From Ceratopteris richardii (Eukaryota > Streptophyta > Polypodiopsida > Polypodiales > Pteridaceae), in NCBI GenBank assembly GCA_020310875.1, contig CM035407.1:86073342-86137341 (forward strand): a DNA stretch of 64,000 nucleotides, read 5' to 3'. The translations under genes and the position numbers were made by a program. Under the pieces are notes generated by a model. It made no database searches. It saw only the letters and a list, made by a program, of their open reading frames with translations, and was not told where the DNA came from. Position 1 is the first letter of the stretch; every line of letters begins with the position of its first letter. Of the stretch, positions 1-9,602 are shown piece after piece.

Positions 1-386
1 TGTTGTTACTACATAGGTCTGCGTATGGGCGCGCTTTCTGAATTGCCAGCGGAGAATGTCAGATTCCGACATGCTTGGTTAAGATTTGCTGAGAAAAATA
101 TGCTAGAAGCTGCTAACAGGTGCTGAATCTTTAGAAAGCTATACTCTGTAAACACATTTTATAAACACCGGTGCTTGAACGGCCATTTGCTCTACTGATT
201 GTATGTCAGTAGGACATGACTCTTCCCTCCCTTGATAATATTTGTATCCGAGTAAAAATCATTATGCCGCATGTTACATTGTCGATTGGTGCTAGACTGA
301 ACAAGACTTTTCATGTGCGAAAATGTGAGTAAACCAAAATTTGATTATCATATTCATACATTATGAATTTGGATGGGCGAATATAC
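1..386. other. Non-coding 3' internal end of G1
   Basis: No long ORF and no LTR match. A purine run on the minus strand near 217-230 resembles a polypurine tract, but what follows it is not the G1 LTR start. I treat it as untranslated DNA downstream of the last G1 ORF. Confidence 0.5.
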
Positions 387-2489
387 TCATTCGTCGATGA
401 GACCTTCGAGATACATACTCCTAGCCGATCTAAATGTTCGAGCTATCTTTTTCTTAAGAGTTTCTAATAGTTGTTTTAGCGTATCAGGCTCTAGAAGCTG
501 CGCATCTATTCTAGCAGAGCTAAGTGCGATTGCTTCTGTGAGCACATTCTCGGCCTGGGTCTGCACAAAAGCTTCCTGTAGATAGAAATCGTTGGCTAGT
601 GCAGTGTCCCTGGAAGTCTTCATTTCGTCCAGTTTGGTCTTTAGTTCTGCAATATACTCCTTCTGGTTGCGCAGTTGGTTGTCTTGGCGTTCAAACTGCT
701 GGGTTTGGAAATCCAGAGTTTTCTTAAATGCATCTCGTTCTCTGCGCGTCTTGTCGATATCCTTGAGGTATTGTCCTTCCCGTATCAGCTGGCATTTTAG
801 GATACTGTTAACTTCATTTGCGCATTCTTCAACTCGCCATAACTGTTCTTGAATTTGTTCGGTTTCTTTCTGTTGATCCTGATTCTTCTGGATGGCTTCC
901 TGCAATTGAGTCTTTGTCTCTGCTATCAATTTTTTGAGAGAGGCGTTGATATCTTCTTTTGCGTAGATGGTGGCCTTCAGGGCTTGGATTTCTTCATGCG
1001 CGGCGTGTAGGAGTCGATCTTTGGCTGCAAGTTGCTCGAGGGCTGCATCTCGTTGCTCTACTAGGGTCTGTTCTGTCGAGAATTTGGCTTGGAGCTCTGC
1101 TAACTGCGTCTGGAGCTGATGGTTCTCAATCTTTGTGGCTTCGATTTCTTCCTGGAGAGGGGTGATGTCTACTTCCAGTACGTCCACCTTGTATTGATAT
1201 TCGGCCTTCAGGTTGTCTGTGGCTTCCTTAAATTGTATGGGCAGTTGGTGTGATAACTGCGTGAGAAACTGACCCATGGAGGCTAGTTCTGAAAATACGG
1301 TGGGTGGTGGTGGTGGTGGTGGTTGACGAGGCTGAGAGGAGGTATCAGTGAGTAGGTTTTGGGAGTTTGGCGGAGAGTAGTTAGGGGAGGAAGAGGAGGA
1401 GGGTGTAGGTTCAGAACCGGGTCGGCGGGATGGTTCCGGTGGGAGGTCGGGGTTGACAGGTGGGGTAGGTAGAGCAGAGTCAATTGTGGTTACCTTTGCA
1501 ACGGTCTGTTGTTCGGCTTCTGTATGATTGATGGCCTCAATAAGTTCATCCAATGCTTTTGTGGCGGTTTCCGGTTCGTCCTGTTGATGCTCAGATTCCT
1601 TTTCGGTGGACAGTATCTCTGTATCTGCTTGGTTTTGTTGGTCTTGTTGCTCTGTCGAAGTGTCGTTGTGTATTGAAGTGGCAGTGTCGTGGTAAGTTTC
1701 TTCTTGCTTATCTTCTTCGGCGTCGTGTTTCTTTCCGGCGGATCCTTGGACTTCACTTTCTGAAGAGCTGATCCTGATTCGCTTCATGCGGAAGAGTTGA
1801 TTGATCTCTTCGTCGTCTTCTTCAGTTTCCTCGAGTGGTTGTGCTGATTCTTCGTGCCTAAGCGCTGGGCCTGTGGGTGGGGGTTGTGCGGCGAGAATGG
1901 TTGGGAAGAGGAAGGAGATGATGTGGGGAAGGCGAGAGCGTGGAGAGCTGCCTTTCTGGAGTTGTTTTACTATAGCGACGGATTCCTTATGGATTCGTTG
2001 GAAAAAATAAGAGGCAAAGTTGACAGGTTCGCGGGTGGCTAGCTCTAGGGCGGAATAGAAGGGGCGAGAGATGCCGTAGGTTCGTTTTTGTAGGTTGAGG
2101 ATTGCTACAAGGAACTGTAGGGCGGATCGTTCGGGTTCTGGGCGGCAGAGAATGGCATATTCGTTTGATGAGGAGCGGGGAAAGAGTTCGGTCATGCGAG
2201 CGATAGGGATGCTAGGGCCATTTTCGCGTCCTTGTGGGGTGAGGCGGTAGGCTGCAGAGAAGGCTTGGAAGGTGATGACGGTCCTATATGGGAGGGAAGG
2301 GAAGATCCACTGTCGTTCGGTGATGGGGAATTGGGCGATGGCGTGGATGATTTGTGCGGAGAAAGGATGAGCTTCCACTAAGTGCCAGGGCAACTCAGCG
2401 AAGTTGGACAATCCTCTGCAGCGCAGGTATTCGCCGACGTCTGTCGGGATACCATCACGGAAAGCAGCGTAGTTGGCTAGCGCTTCCAT
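387..2489 (-). CDS. Post-pol coiled-coil ORF of G1 (700 aa, unknown function)
   Basis: An uninterrupted ORF in the env-like position downstream of pol. The frame is open from 2573, but that codon is TTG. The first ATG, at 2489, sits in a strong plant context (ACCATGG), so I start there. Numbering from that Met: residues about 1-200 are a mixed globular region with many aromatic residues; 205-310 are acidic and Glu/Gln/Ser-rich with a basic 'MKRIRISSSESE' patch; 335-400 are Pro/Ser-rich ending in a run of ten prolines; 415-670 are strongly heptad-like, rich in Gln, Glu, Lys and Leu, and predict a long coiled coil; the tail is basic then 'MYLEGLIDE'. From the ATG there is no signal peptide and no obvious membrane span, so an envelope glycoprotein is unlikely. 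It could be a nuclear or structural accessory protein. I recognise no family. Intactness beside a decayed gag-pol is notable. Confidence 0.75.
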   Translation of the reverse strand: MEALANYAAFRDGIPTDVGEYLRCRGLSNFAELPWHLVEAHPFSAQIIHAIAQFPITERQWIFPSLPYRTVITFQAFSAAYRLTPQGRENGPSIPIARMTELFPRSSSNEYAILCRPEPERSALQFLVAILNLQKRTYGISRPFYSALELATREPVNFASYFFQRIHKESVAIVKQLQKGSSPRSRLPHIISFLFPTILAAQPPPTGPALRHEESAQPLEETEEDDEEINQLFRMKRIRISSSESEVQGSAGKKHDAEEDKQEETYHDTATSIHNDTSTEQQDQQNQADTEILSTEKESEHQQDEPETATKALDELIEAINHTEAEQQTVAKVTTIDSALPTPPVNPDLPPEPSRRPGSEPTPSSSSSPNYSPPNSQNLLTDTSSQPRQPPPPPPPTVFSELASMGQFLTQLSHQLPIQFKEATDNLKAEYQYKVDVLEVDITPLQEEIEATKIENHQLQTQLAELQAKFSTEQTLVEQRDAALEQLAAKDRLLHAAHEEIQALKATIYAKEDINASLKKLIAETKTQLQEAIQKNQDQQKETEQIQEQLWRVEECANEVNSILKCQLIREGQYLKDIDKTRRERDAFKKTLDFQTQQFERQDNQLRNQKEYIAELKTKLDEMKTSRDTALANDFYLQEAFVQTQAENVLTEAIALSSARIDAQLLEPDTLKQLLETLKKKIARTFRSARSMYLEGLIDE

Positions 2490-2798
2490 GGTGTTTACAA
2501 GCACTCTTACAGCTAACACAGAAGACAAGGGTAATACGTATAGTCTCGAGAACACAATAGTGTTTAGGCGCAACCGAGGGGGTTAAATAAGGAGAACACG
2601 GTGGGAGAGGGAAGGGGAATGGGTATCATTGTGTGGTGCGGGAAAGGTACTGTTTGCATGCTGGCGTGTGTGCTTGAGTGACCGGTAGGGAGAGGCAGCT
2701 AGTAACATAAAGATTCGTACAAAACACTACTAAAAAGGGAGAAAAGAAAAAAGAAAAACACAAAAATTTATACAAAATGCGGTTCGCCGCCGAATAAT
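2490..2798 (-). promoter_or_regulatory. Spacer before the post-pol ORF with a splice-acceptor-like site
   Basis: About 300 bases separate the integrase stop from the ATG of the last ORF. On the minus strand, bases 2760-2730 form a long pyrimidine tract ending in CTTTTTAG, a good match to a plant 3' splice site; the candidate exon starts at 2729. This would fit expression of the last ORF from a spliced mRNA, as reported for some plant env-like ORFs. I did not find an equally convincing donor in the gag leader, so this is an inference. Confidence 0.4.
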
Positions 2799-3494
2799 TT
2801 AATGCGTACTAGTACTGGGATAATACGGCCGCAGCTTCGACCCATTGATTACCTTTGGAAGTGGATTTCCGGTCAACGTAGTCAACCGAAAAGTTGCCGG
2901 ACCAACTTGTTCTGAAATCTTGAATGGACCGAACCAACGTAACTTGAATTTTCCTGCTGATCTATTGGACTTCGCATTGTAAAAAAGAACAAGCTGTCCT
3001 ACCGAAAATACTGGAGTCTTTAAATTACGGTCATGTGTCCTGGCCTGTCTTAGTTGGATTTCTTTCATAGTTAAGAAACTGAACCATCGGTGCTCATCTA
3101 ATTCTCTAAGTGTTTCCAACCGAAATACCAATGACTCTTCGGGTAGAAGCTTCTGAGAAATTGCTACTCTTAAACTTGGTATTACAATTTCCATCGGGGC
3201 TATTGCTTCTAGTCCATAGGCTAATTTGAATGGTGTCAAGCCGGTGGTTACCTTATATGTTGTGCGATAGGCCCATAAGACTGCAGGTAGCAACTGATCC
3301 CATCTTTCCGGTGTTTCTCTAGTCAATTTCTGAAGCATGTTCAGCAAAGATTTGTTGGTACTTTCTGCCAATCCATTTGCACGAGGATAATATGGTGAGC
3401 TGAATTTATGAATGATCTGGAACGACTGTGTTAATGCTTTCATCAAATTGTTCATAAAATGGGTGCCCTGATCTGAAACAAGCTCTAGTGGCAA
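2799..3494 (-). pseudogene. pol: G1 integrase C-terminal half, shifted frame
   Basis: Carries the second catalytic Asp of the D,D-35-E core ('LVSDQGTHFMN', near the start) and the Glu ('GLAESTNKSL'), followed by a GPF-like module ('KLRWFGPFKISEQVG') and an 'INGSKLRPYY' terminus. The frame is open well upstream of 3494 and overlaps the previous frame, so residues between the first and second catalytic Asp are split over two frames. A one-base difference near 3550-3556 explains the shift. The first codon shown is TTG and is not a real start. Integration would need both halves, so this copy is probably integrase-dead. Confidence 0.88.
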
Positions 3495-6006
3495 TCCAAA
3501 TCTTGGAAAAACATCTGATAATAGACATTTTGCTACTGCAACTGCTAGCCGAACGTAAAGGCCATGCTTCTGCCCATCTGGTTGCGTAGTCTGTGCAAGT
3601 CAATATATACCGGTTATTACTGCATACCGCGGGAGGTGCGATTGGACCAATAAAATCTAGACCCCACTTTTGAAATGGTTCTAAAGGAAGTACTGGATGA
3701 AGTGGAAAGTAATGGCGTTGTAGTGGTTGTCCAGTTCTTTGACAGCTATCACAAGTTTTGATAAATTCCAATACATCTCTGTACATAGTTGGCCACCAAA
3801 GTCCACTTTGCAGAATTTTTCGGTGAGTAAGATCTGCTGCAAAATGTCCTCCTGTTGGACTTGAGTGAGCCAGATTGATGACTGAGTTTACCTCATGTGT
3901 AGGGATACATCGGAGTAAGGTTCCTGTATGATCTGCATAATAAAGTTCTCCAGCAACTAACCGGAATCTTCGACTAAAAACTGCAATTTTTCGGCGTGTA
4001 GCTGTAGGGACTTCAGAAGGTAGACATCCATCCGAAAGGAAGGTCAATAACTGATCATAATACGTAGTTGGTACTGGTTGGTTCGACAATTCCTCAGTAG
4101 TTGGTTCTGAAGTATAGATGGCTGGCGTTGTATCATTTATGCCAACCGGAGGTTCACCTGAATCTAAGCGTGACAAAAAGTCTACTAAAGCAGGTGAACT
4201 ACCTGGCCGATGAATGACATCATAGTCGAATTCCTGCAATAGTAGGACCCATCGTGCTAGGCGGCCACCTATATGTTGCTGCCGAACCAAGTAAACAAGT
4301 GCAGCGTGATCGACATGAAATGTAAATTTTCGGCCCAGTAAGTAATGTCTGAATTTTTTTACCGAATACACTAGTCCTAAGCATTCCCTCTCTGTTATCG
4401 AGTAGTTCTTCTCTGCAGGTGCTAATCTTCTGCTAGCATAGTATACTGGTTTAAACCATTTATCGGTTTGTTGCATCAGTACACTTCCTATTGCTATATC
4501 AGATGCATCAACGAATACGTGAAATGGGTGATCCCAATCTGGTGGCTGTAAAATGGGAACCTGTGTTAATAACTGTTTCAGTCGATCAAATGCTATCTGA
4601 CATTCCTGAGTCCATTCAAATTGCCGTGGAGTCTTGGAAATTAATTTGTTCAGTGGTATTGCCACATGAGCAAGCCACCGTAAATGTCTTCCATGCCATC
4701 TCACTTGACCCATAAACCGCATTACTTCTTTAGGTGTATTAGGCACCGAAGCTTCTAATACTGCTGAAATTTTATCAGGATCGACTTGAATACCCTGTCC
4801 CGATATGATGTGACCAAGTAACTTACCACATGAAACCGCAAACACAGATTTGTTTGGGTTTAAACACAATCTATATTCTCTACATTTCTGAAAGCAACAT
4901 CGTAAATGTACCAGATGTGCGATCGTCTTACCAAAAATTGAAAAATCGTCAAGGTATACTTGCATAAATGAGGTGAGATAAGGAGAAAATATCTCCTGCA
5001 TACATCTTTGAAATGTGCTTGGTGCATTCCTCAATCCAAACCACATTACTGTACAAGCAAAGACACCCCAATTTGTAATAAATGCAGTTTTTGGTATATC
5101 CTCTTCAGCCATTCTTACTTGGTTATATCCATTGTATCCATCTAGAAATGAATACATCTCATGACCTGCTACTTTGTCAAGCATAGTATCCAAAAAGGGA
5201 ATCGGAAAAGGATCCGGTATTGTTGCAGCATTTAATTTCCGATAGTCTACGCAGATTCTCAATTGCTTGTTTTTCTTCGGTACAATCACAATCGGTGAAA
5301 TCCATTCCGCATGTTCTATTGGTACTATGAATCCAACTTTTAATAACCTATCAAGTTCAGCCTTTACCTGTGATGCATAATGTGGGTTCATCCGGTAGCT
5401 GGTTTGCTTTATCGGTTTCGCTTCTGGTTTTAGCATAACTCTGTGTTGATAAATACGAGGATCCAAGCCCTTCATGTCTTTGTAATCCCATGCAACGACG
5501 TCAGTAAATTCTTGGAGTAACTGAATTAAATCTGCTTGAAATGCTTCCGGTAAGTTTTGCTTTATCTTTACAGGACGAGGGTGATCTTCATCTCCAAGAT
5601 TATAAGTAATTAACTGGTCTTCTGGAACATAAAATTGTTGATATTTCTCTGTATTAGCTGATGGTTCGAGAAGTTGCTGTAGTTCATTATCGTGAATCGA
5701 AATGGTATCTTCCTCCTTAGTTTCTTCGGCAATGGGTATTACTGTACATACTGAAGCATTACAGGTATCTACAACAGACTGTAGATCAATAGTTCCTAAT
5801 GTCATTAAATCAACATTATTCTTCAGAAATTCTTCTTCTTCGTCATCGGACAACCCATCTAACATATGGACTGGTTCGGCAAAATATGGTCGAGCATGTA
5901 ACTCACAGGGTTGTATCGCGTCTAACTTTACAACACATTTGCGATTTTTATCTTTGAACGTAAGTTCCTGGGCTGACCAGTCTTGAATTACCTTGGCTTG
6001 TTTCAA
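3406..6006 (-). pseudogene. pol: G1 reverse transcriptase, RNase H, integrase N-terminal half
   Basis: Continuous 866-residue frame. Residues about 1-180 link from protease; RT about 180-400 with motif A Asp in 'FLDGYNGYNQ' (near 289) and the catalytic 'YLDD' (near 352); RNase H about 490-610 with 'FVDASDIAIGS', 'TERECLG' and 'HVDHAALVYL'; the H-H-C-C zinc finger of integrase about 712-760 ('CDSCQRTG'); first catalytic Asp in 'WGLDFIGP' near 784. After 'RWAEAWPLRS' the frame runs out of integrase because of the frameshift, and the last 50 or so residues are out-of-frame. RT and RNase H themselves look intact. The frame begins directly after an in-frame TAG at 6007-6009, so it would be reached only by readthrough or is silenced in this copy. 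Confidence 0.93.
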
Positions 6007-7278
6007 CTAAGGACGGCCGAAAAGTAGATTGTAATCTAGGGTGGATTCCGGTAATTCTAGAACCACGAAGGTCATCTTGAATGTTGTGTCTTGCACAGTT
6101 ATGGGTATATCTCGGACAAGTCCTACGGGATGGACTCTAGATTGATCAGCCATCCTAACAAAGAATTGAACTGGTTCTATCTTAGTCCATCCCAACTTCT
6201 TACAAAGTGACGCAGTGGCAATATTCACGCCAGACCCCCCATCAATTAAAACTTGTGTGATTTGATGTTTATTAAACCATACCGTAATCAGAGGAACTGA
6301 GTGATCTACCGTAGAGTCTGGCTCTGGTTGTACTGTTGCGGTAGCCGGAATGCAAGCAGATTTTGTAGTAAACTGCTGTTGAAATTGTTGGCGTATTCCT
6401 GGTACTAATGCCAGTAATTGCCCGAAAGGCAGTGTGATGGATGCTTTTGACAATATATCCCATGCTGGTTGCAATTGATTTGCATCTTCCTTAACTGTTG
6501 AAGATGAAGCTTGGTCTGAAGATGGTAATTCTGCTGCAGATGATGTACCTGCTTCTGTATTGTCAACACGAGCTTGTGTCGTATCCGGGGACTGGATTAC
6601 TGGAGTAGGTTCTGGAAAAACAGGGGGTTCTACGGTAGTCCATTGACTAGCTTTATTATACATTCTGTGTTGTTCACGTATCCCTGGTTCAAATAATTCT
6701 GCTGCTGGGTGCAATTGTTTACCGGAACGAGTTTGAACTGCTGCTGCCTGCGTCTCTACAGGTGTGATTGTTACCACATTAGCCATTGGATTTTGACGTT
6801 CCTTTTTCCTTTGGTCATATTCCGCTGCATCTCTACAGAATCTTCTAATATGGCCCCATTGTCCACAGAAATGACATCGTGGTGGTGGTAAATTATGATT
6901 TTCCAGTGGTGGTCCATTCTGCCAGCGCGGTGTATTGTAGTTATTATTCCTCTGTCCTCGATAATGTCGATGACCTTGTTGTTGATTATTTCTCAAATGT
7001 GGGGGTACATATTGATTGGCTATCTGCCCTTGTTCCTGAATAATTGCATTAACTGTTGCTGTTCCTTGTCTTCTGGCATTGTATACACAATTCTCAGTGG
7101 TATGTCCAACAATGTTACAGATGGCGCAATAGGTCTGATTTAACGCACACTGGGCACTAGTATGTCCTGAATTCTTGCATGTGGTGCAGTATACTTGCTT
7201 AGTTATATCTTCAGCCACATGTTTATTTGTTTTTATCCATTCCAAATCCTTTGAAAATCCACCAACTTTGTTTTCCAG
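6007..7278 (-). pseudogene. gag: G1 nucleocapsid zinc knuckles and retropepsin
   Basis: In the same frame as the capsid and RT pieces, bounded by TAG codons at 7279-7281 and 6007-6009. Three CCHC zinc knuckles: 'CTTCKNSGHTSAQC', 'CAICNIVGHTTENC' and 'CHFCGQWGHIRRFC', the last after a Asn/Arg/Gln-rich basic stretch. Three knuckles is more than most Ty3 gag proteins carry. A Gln/Thr-rich linker follows, then an aspartic protease with active site 'VLIDGGSGVNIA' and a C-terminal 'LLFGRP' strand. The usual DTG/DSG is DGG here, as also seen in G2. No ATG opens this piece (first in-frame start-like codon is TTG), so it is a slice of gag-pol, not a separate gene. Confidence 0.88.
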
Positions 7279-8187
7279 CTAAAGGGTCATTACGATCACT
7301 GCATCGAGGGTCATGGCTCCTACACATCTTATAATCATGATTTGCCTAAGTTGAGGAAGTAAGCCATTGATAAACCACTGTGTAATAACATCGTCTGGTA
7401 AATTAGCATGAGCCTGGGGTAACTGTCTTAAATGTGTTCTGAAAAGGGTAGCATACTCTTGTACAGTTTGATTTGGTTTCTGTCTGTTGTTCTGTAAATA
7501 CTCAAAGATCTCTGCAGGATTCTTTTTCAGCCTGAATCGCTGCAAAAAAGCGTCTCGTACTGCTTCATAAGTACCAAAATTATTAATATCGTATTCAGTA
7601 AGCCATCTTGCTGCTTCATTCACAAGTGTAGATTGAAAAACAAATGCTTTGTATGCCGGGTCCGGTGGATGGTTGAGGACAGCGTAACTGATTTCAAAGG
7701 TGCGTACGTGAGCATCTGGATCATCTCCTGGAAATCCACTAAACTTTGTGTATGTTACTCCCGTTGGAACCGATCTGGGTTGACCTAACTGTCGTTGCGG
7801 TTGTTCGTTCATCATGAATGTATTATACCCTCCTTCTGTATTTCTGTTTTGAGTTTCTGAACTACCGGAATTTGTTTCAGCAAATGGCACACTTTCCGGT
7901 GCAATTAGCTTACTTACTATATTGCGAATTTCTGTTTCAAATAGTCTTCCTTCCTCCTTGATATCCAGATTAGGAGGACTTGCTTCCAAACGTTGTAGTT
8001 GAGCGGAAGATTCAGCCGAAACTGCTGAGTCGTCACCGAAAAAATGTGATTTTCTTACCGAAATTCCACCGGAAGGATTCGAAATTGTGACTGGATACGG
8101 TGTTGATTCGCCTGTGTTAATTTCCTTCCCTAAAGTGTTTCTAATCGTATCTGAATCTATTCCGAAAACTTTTAGACTAGATTCCAA
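7279..8187 (-). pseudogene. gag: G1 gag capsid domain
   Basis: Residues about 135-290 match the retrotransposon gag capsid pattern: 'FSGFPGDDPDAHVRTFE', 'AARWLTEY', 'YEAVRDAFLQRF', 'QTVQEYATLFRTHLRQL', 'VITQWFINGLLP'. The N-terminal 130 residues are disordered and Ser/Glu-rich. The piece lies between two in-frame TAG codons (8188-8190 and 7279-7281) and begins with TTG, so it is continuous with the 78-codon segment upstream and with the zinc knuckles downstream. Confidence 0.88.
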
Positions 8188-8424
8188 CTACGTCTTGGTA
8201 GGTTCCAAAATTGCTGTATTTTCGACAGTCTGCACCGTAGTGATACCAGACAGTTCTAGAGATGTACTACGTTCTACCGTGCTTTCACCGGAATCAGTTT
8301 TATCGTTCGTCACTTTTTCGACAACTGGGTCAGGTCTAATTGCACTAGTACCTCCCAGATTTGTTCTTAATACCCCTAACTGGTGATTCTTGGGATACTT
8401 TTCACCTGATCGAGTAATCGGCAT
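8188..8424 (-). pseudogene. gag: G1 gag N-terminus, ends at amber codon
   Basis: Starts at a genuine ATG (8424) with 'MPITRSGEKYPKN', Thr/Ser/Glu-rich and without a recognisable fold, and stops after 78 residues at TAG 8188-8190. The frame continues unbroken into the capsid segment, so this is the true gag start of G1 with a premature stop. Confidence 0.75.
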
Positions 8425-8550
8425 GTAGCATTTCCGTACTGATCATATAGTATTACGAACAGAACAGTCTTGCAACAATCCGATTCTGTTGCTACTGTCC
8501 TTCCAACAAAATTTAATTCGAACAAAATACCAGACAATCTTAATGCCACT

Positions 8551-8568
8551 TCCCCAGTAGGATCGCCA
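8551..8568 (-). promoter_or_regulatory. G1 primer binding site
   Basis: Minus-strand TGGCGATCCTACTGGGGA begins two bases after the LTR end. It resembles, but is not identical to, the Asp-tRNA site common in Athila/Tat elements (TGGCGCCGTTGCCGGGGA; 12 of 18 positions by eye). The bases between it and the gag ATG (8425-8550) are the untranslated leader. Confidence 0.65.
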
Positions 8569-8569
8569 T

Positions 8570-9602
8570 TGTTAAATGATAATACTTTCTATCCAACTTT
8601 CGGAAGAGTATTATCGGGTCCTCGGGTTCTTGGGAGTGGTAGGGGTCTGTTAGACAGAGGCCCTGTACTATTTTCCCAACTTTTCACACACTCATAAATA
8701 CTCCATCACGTCTTAGCACAGTGGTTGATTCTGACTACTGACAACTATTCGGCATGCTGAATATTAGGACTTCTGGACTGAATCTGCTATAGAAATGGAG
8801 CAGAGGTCCTGTTCTGACTTATAACTAATAGAATACTCACTTTTCATTAATTGAATACTACTCAATATGCTGATTCCATGTGACAGGTAAGTATACCGAA
8901 CAATAATACACAGACCACTATAATCGAGATTACGCCAAACTTATCGTATACCGACTCAAGTCACAAGTTCCTACCACAATTGACAAACTTACCAATGCTT
9001 CTGTTCAAGTACAGATCTTTACCGATACAAGTTCTTCCTAAGATAGGAATTCTTAGTGAACGCAGACTATTGTATCGAATCTGGTCACTTAACCGAAAAG
9101 ATACTAAATGCAAATGATTAACTTCGACCTTACAGAGTCTCTCGCAGGATGACAAACCTACTATTTCATAACGGAAAAGATCCAGAACCGTATATAACTA
9201 ATCACCAAACAGACGCACAACACAAGACTACCGAATGGAAATCGGCACGACAAGGAGAATAGTAGAATAGTTAGATGCGAATAGAATAGAACAGAACTCA
9301 ATGTGCTCATCAATACCTCATACATAGTCTCAAATATGATGCTCGCAATTTCCCAAATTGGATCAATATAACAGACAGACAGACACAATACTATACTTGC
9401 AAATTCCAAACACCTCGGTTCTAGACGTGATCAACCCATTCGCTACAATGCCCAACAGAACAGAGGTTCTTTTTGAAACCTACCGATGTTTACCGCTTTC
9501 CTTTGTGCGCTTTAAATAGAAGTCTGCTACAATGTTTCCGCGAATCCACTTTTTACGGCAGCTGTCCGGGTTCATCCGTCCTGGTTCGGCGGCCCTCTAA
9601 CA
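8570..9602 (-). repeat. G1 5' LTR (1033 bp)
   Basis: On the plus strand it begins TGTTA (8570-8574) and ends TAACA (9598-9602), a perfect 5-bp terminal inversion. The primer site abuts the inner end, and the outer end coincides exactly with the point where homology of the flank to L1 copy 2 begins. TATA-like sequences on the minus strand lie at 9511-9518 (TATTTAAA) and near 9187-9196; I cannot say which is used. Short ORFs inside are not credible genes. Confidence 0.85.

Larger units (their letters stand above)
1..9602 (-). mobile_element. Ty3-type LTR retrotransposon G1, 3' end off window
   Basis: Read on the minus strand the order is LTR (9602-8570), primer site, gag, zinc knuckles, retropepsin, RT, RNase H, integrase, then an additional ORF. 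That order is Ty3-type. The integrase ends with a GPF-like module and a 'INGSKLRPYY' tail and has no chromodomain, which resembles the Athila/Tat (OTA) side of plant Ty3 elements. The matching 3' LTR (expected start TGTTAGAGGGCC on the minus strand) is not found in bases 1-386, so it must lie outside the window. The element interrupts L1 copy 1 at 9602/9603. Gag-pol is broken by three amber codons and one frameshift, while the last ORF is intact. Confidence 0.93.

Noticed and set aside
210..235. Purine run on the minus strand that could be the G1 polypurine tract with a 3' LTR below it
   Set aside because: The sequence after it does not match the G1 LTR start (TGTTAGAGGG), and bases 1-213 show no similarity to 8570-9602.
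2490..2573. Longer version of the post-pol ORF with a hydrophobic N-terminus like a signal peptide
   Set aside because: The codon at 2573 is TTG. The first ATG is at 2489 with a strong context, so the hydrophobic stretch is probably not translated.
1..9602. G1 as an integrated plant pararetrovirus
   Set aside because: It has an LTR, a primer site next to it and a full integrase after RNase H, which fits Ty3 retrotransposons and not caulimovirids.
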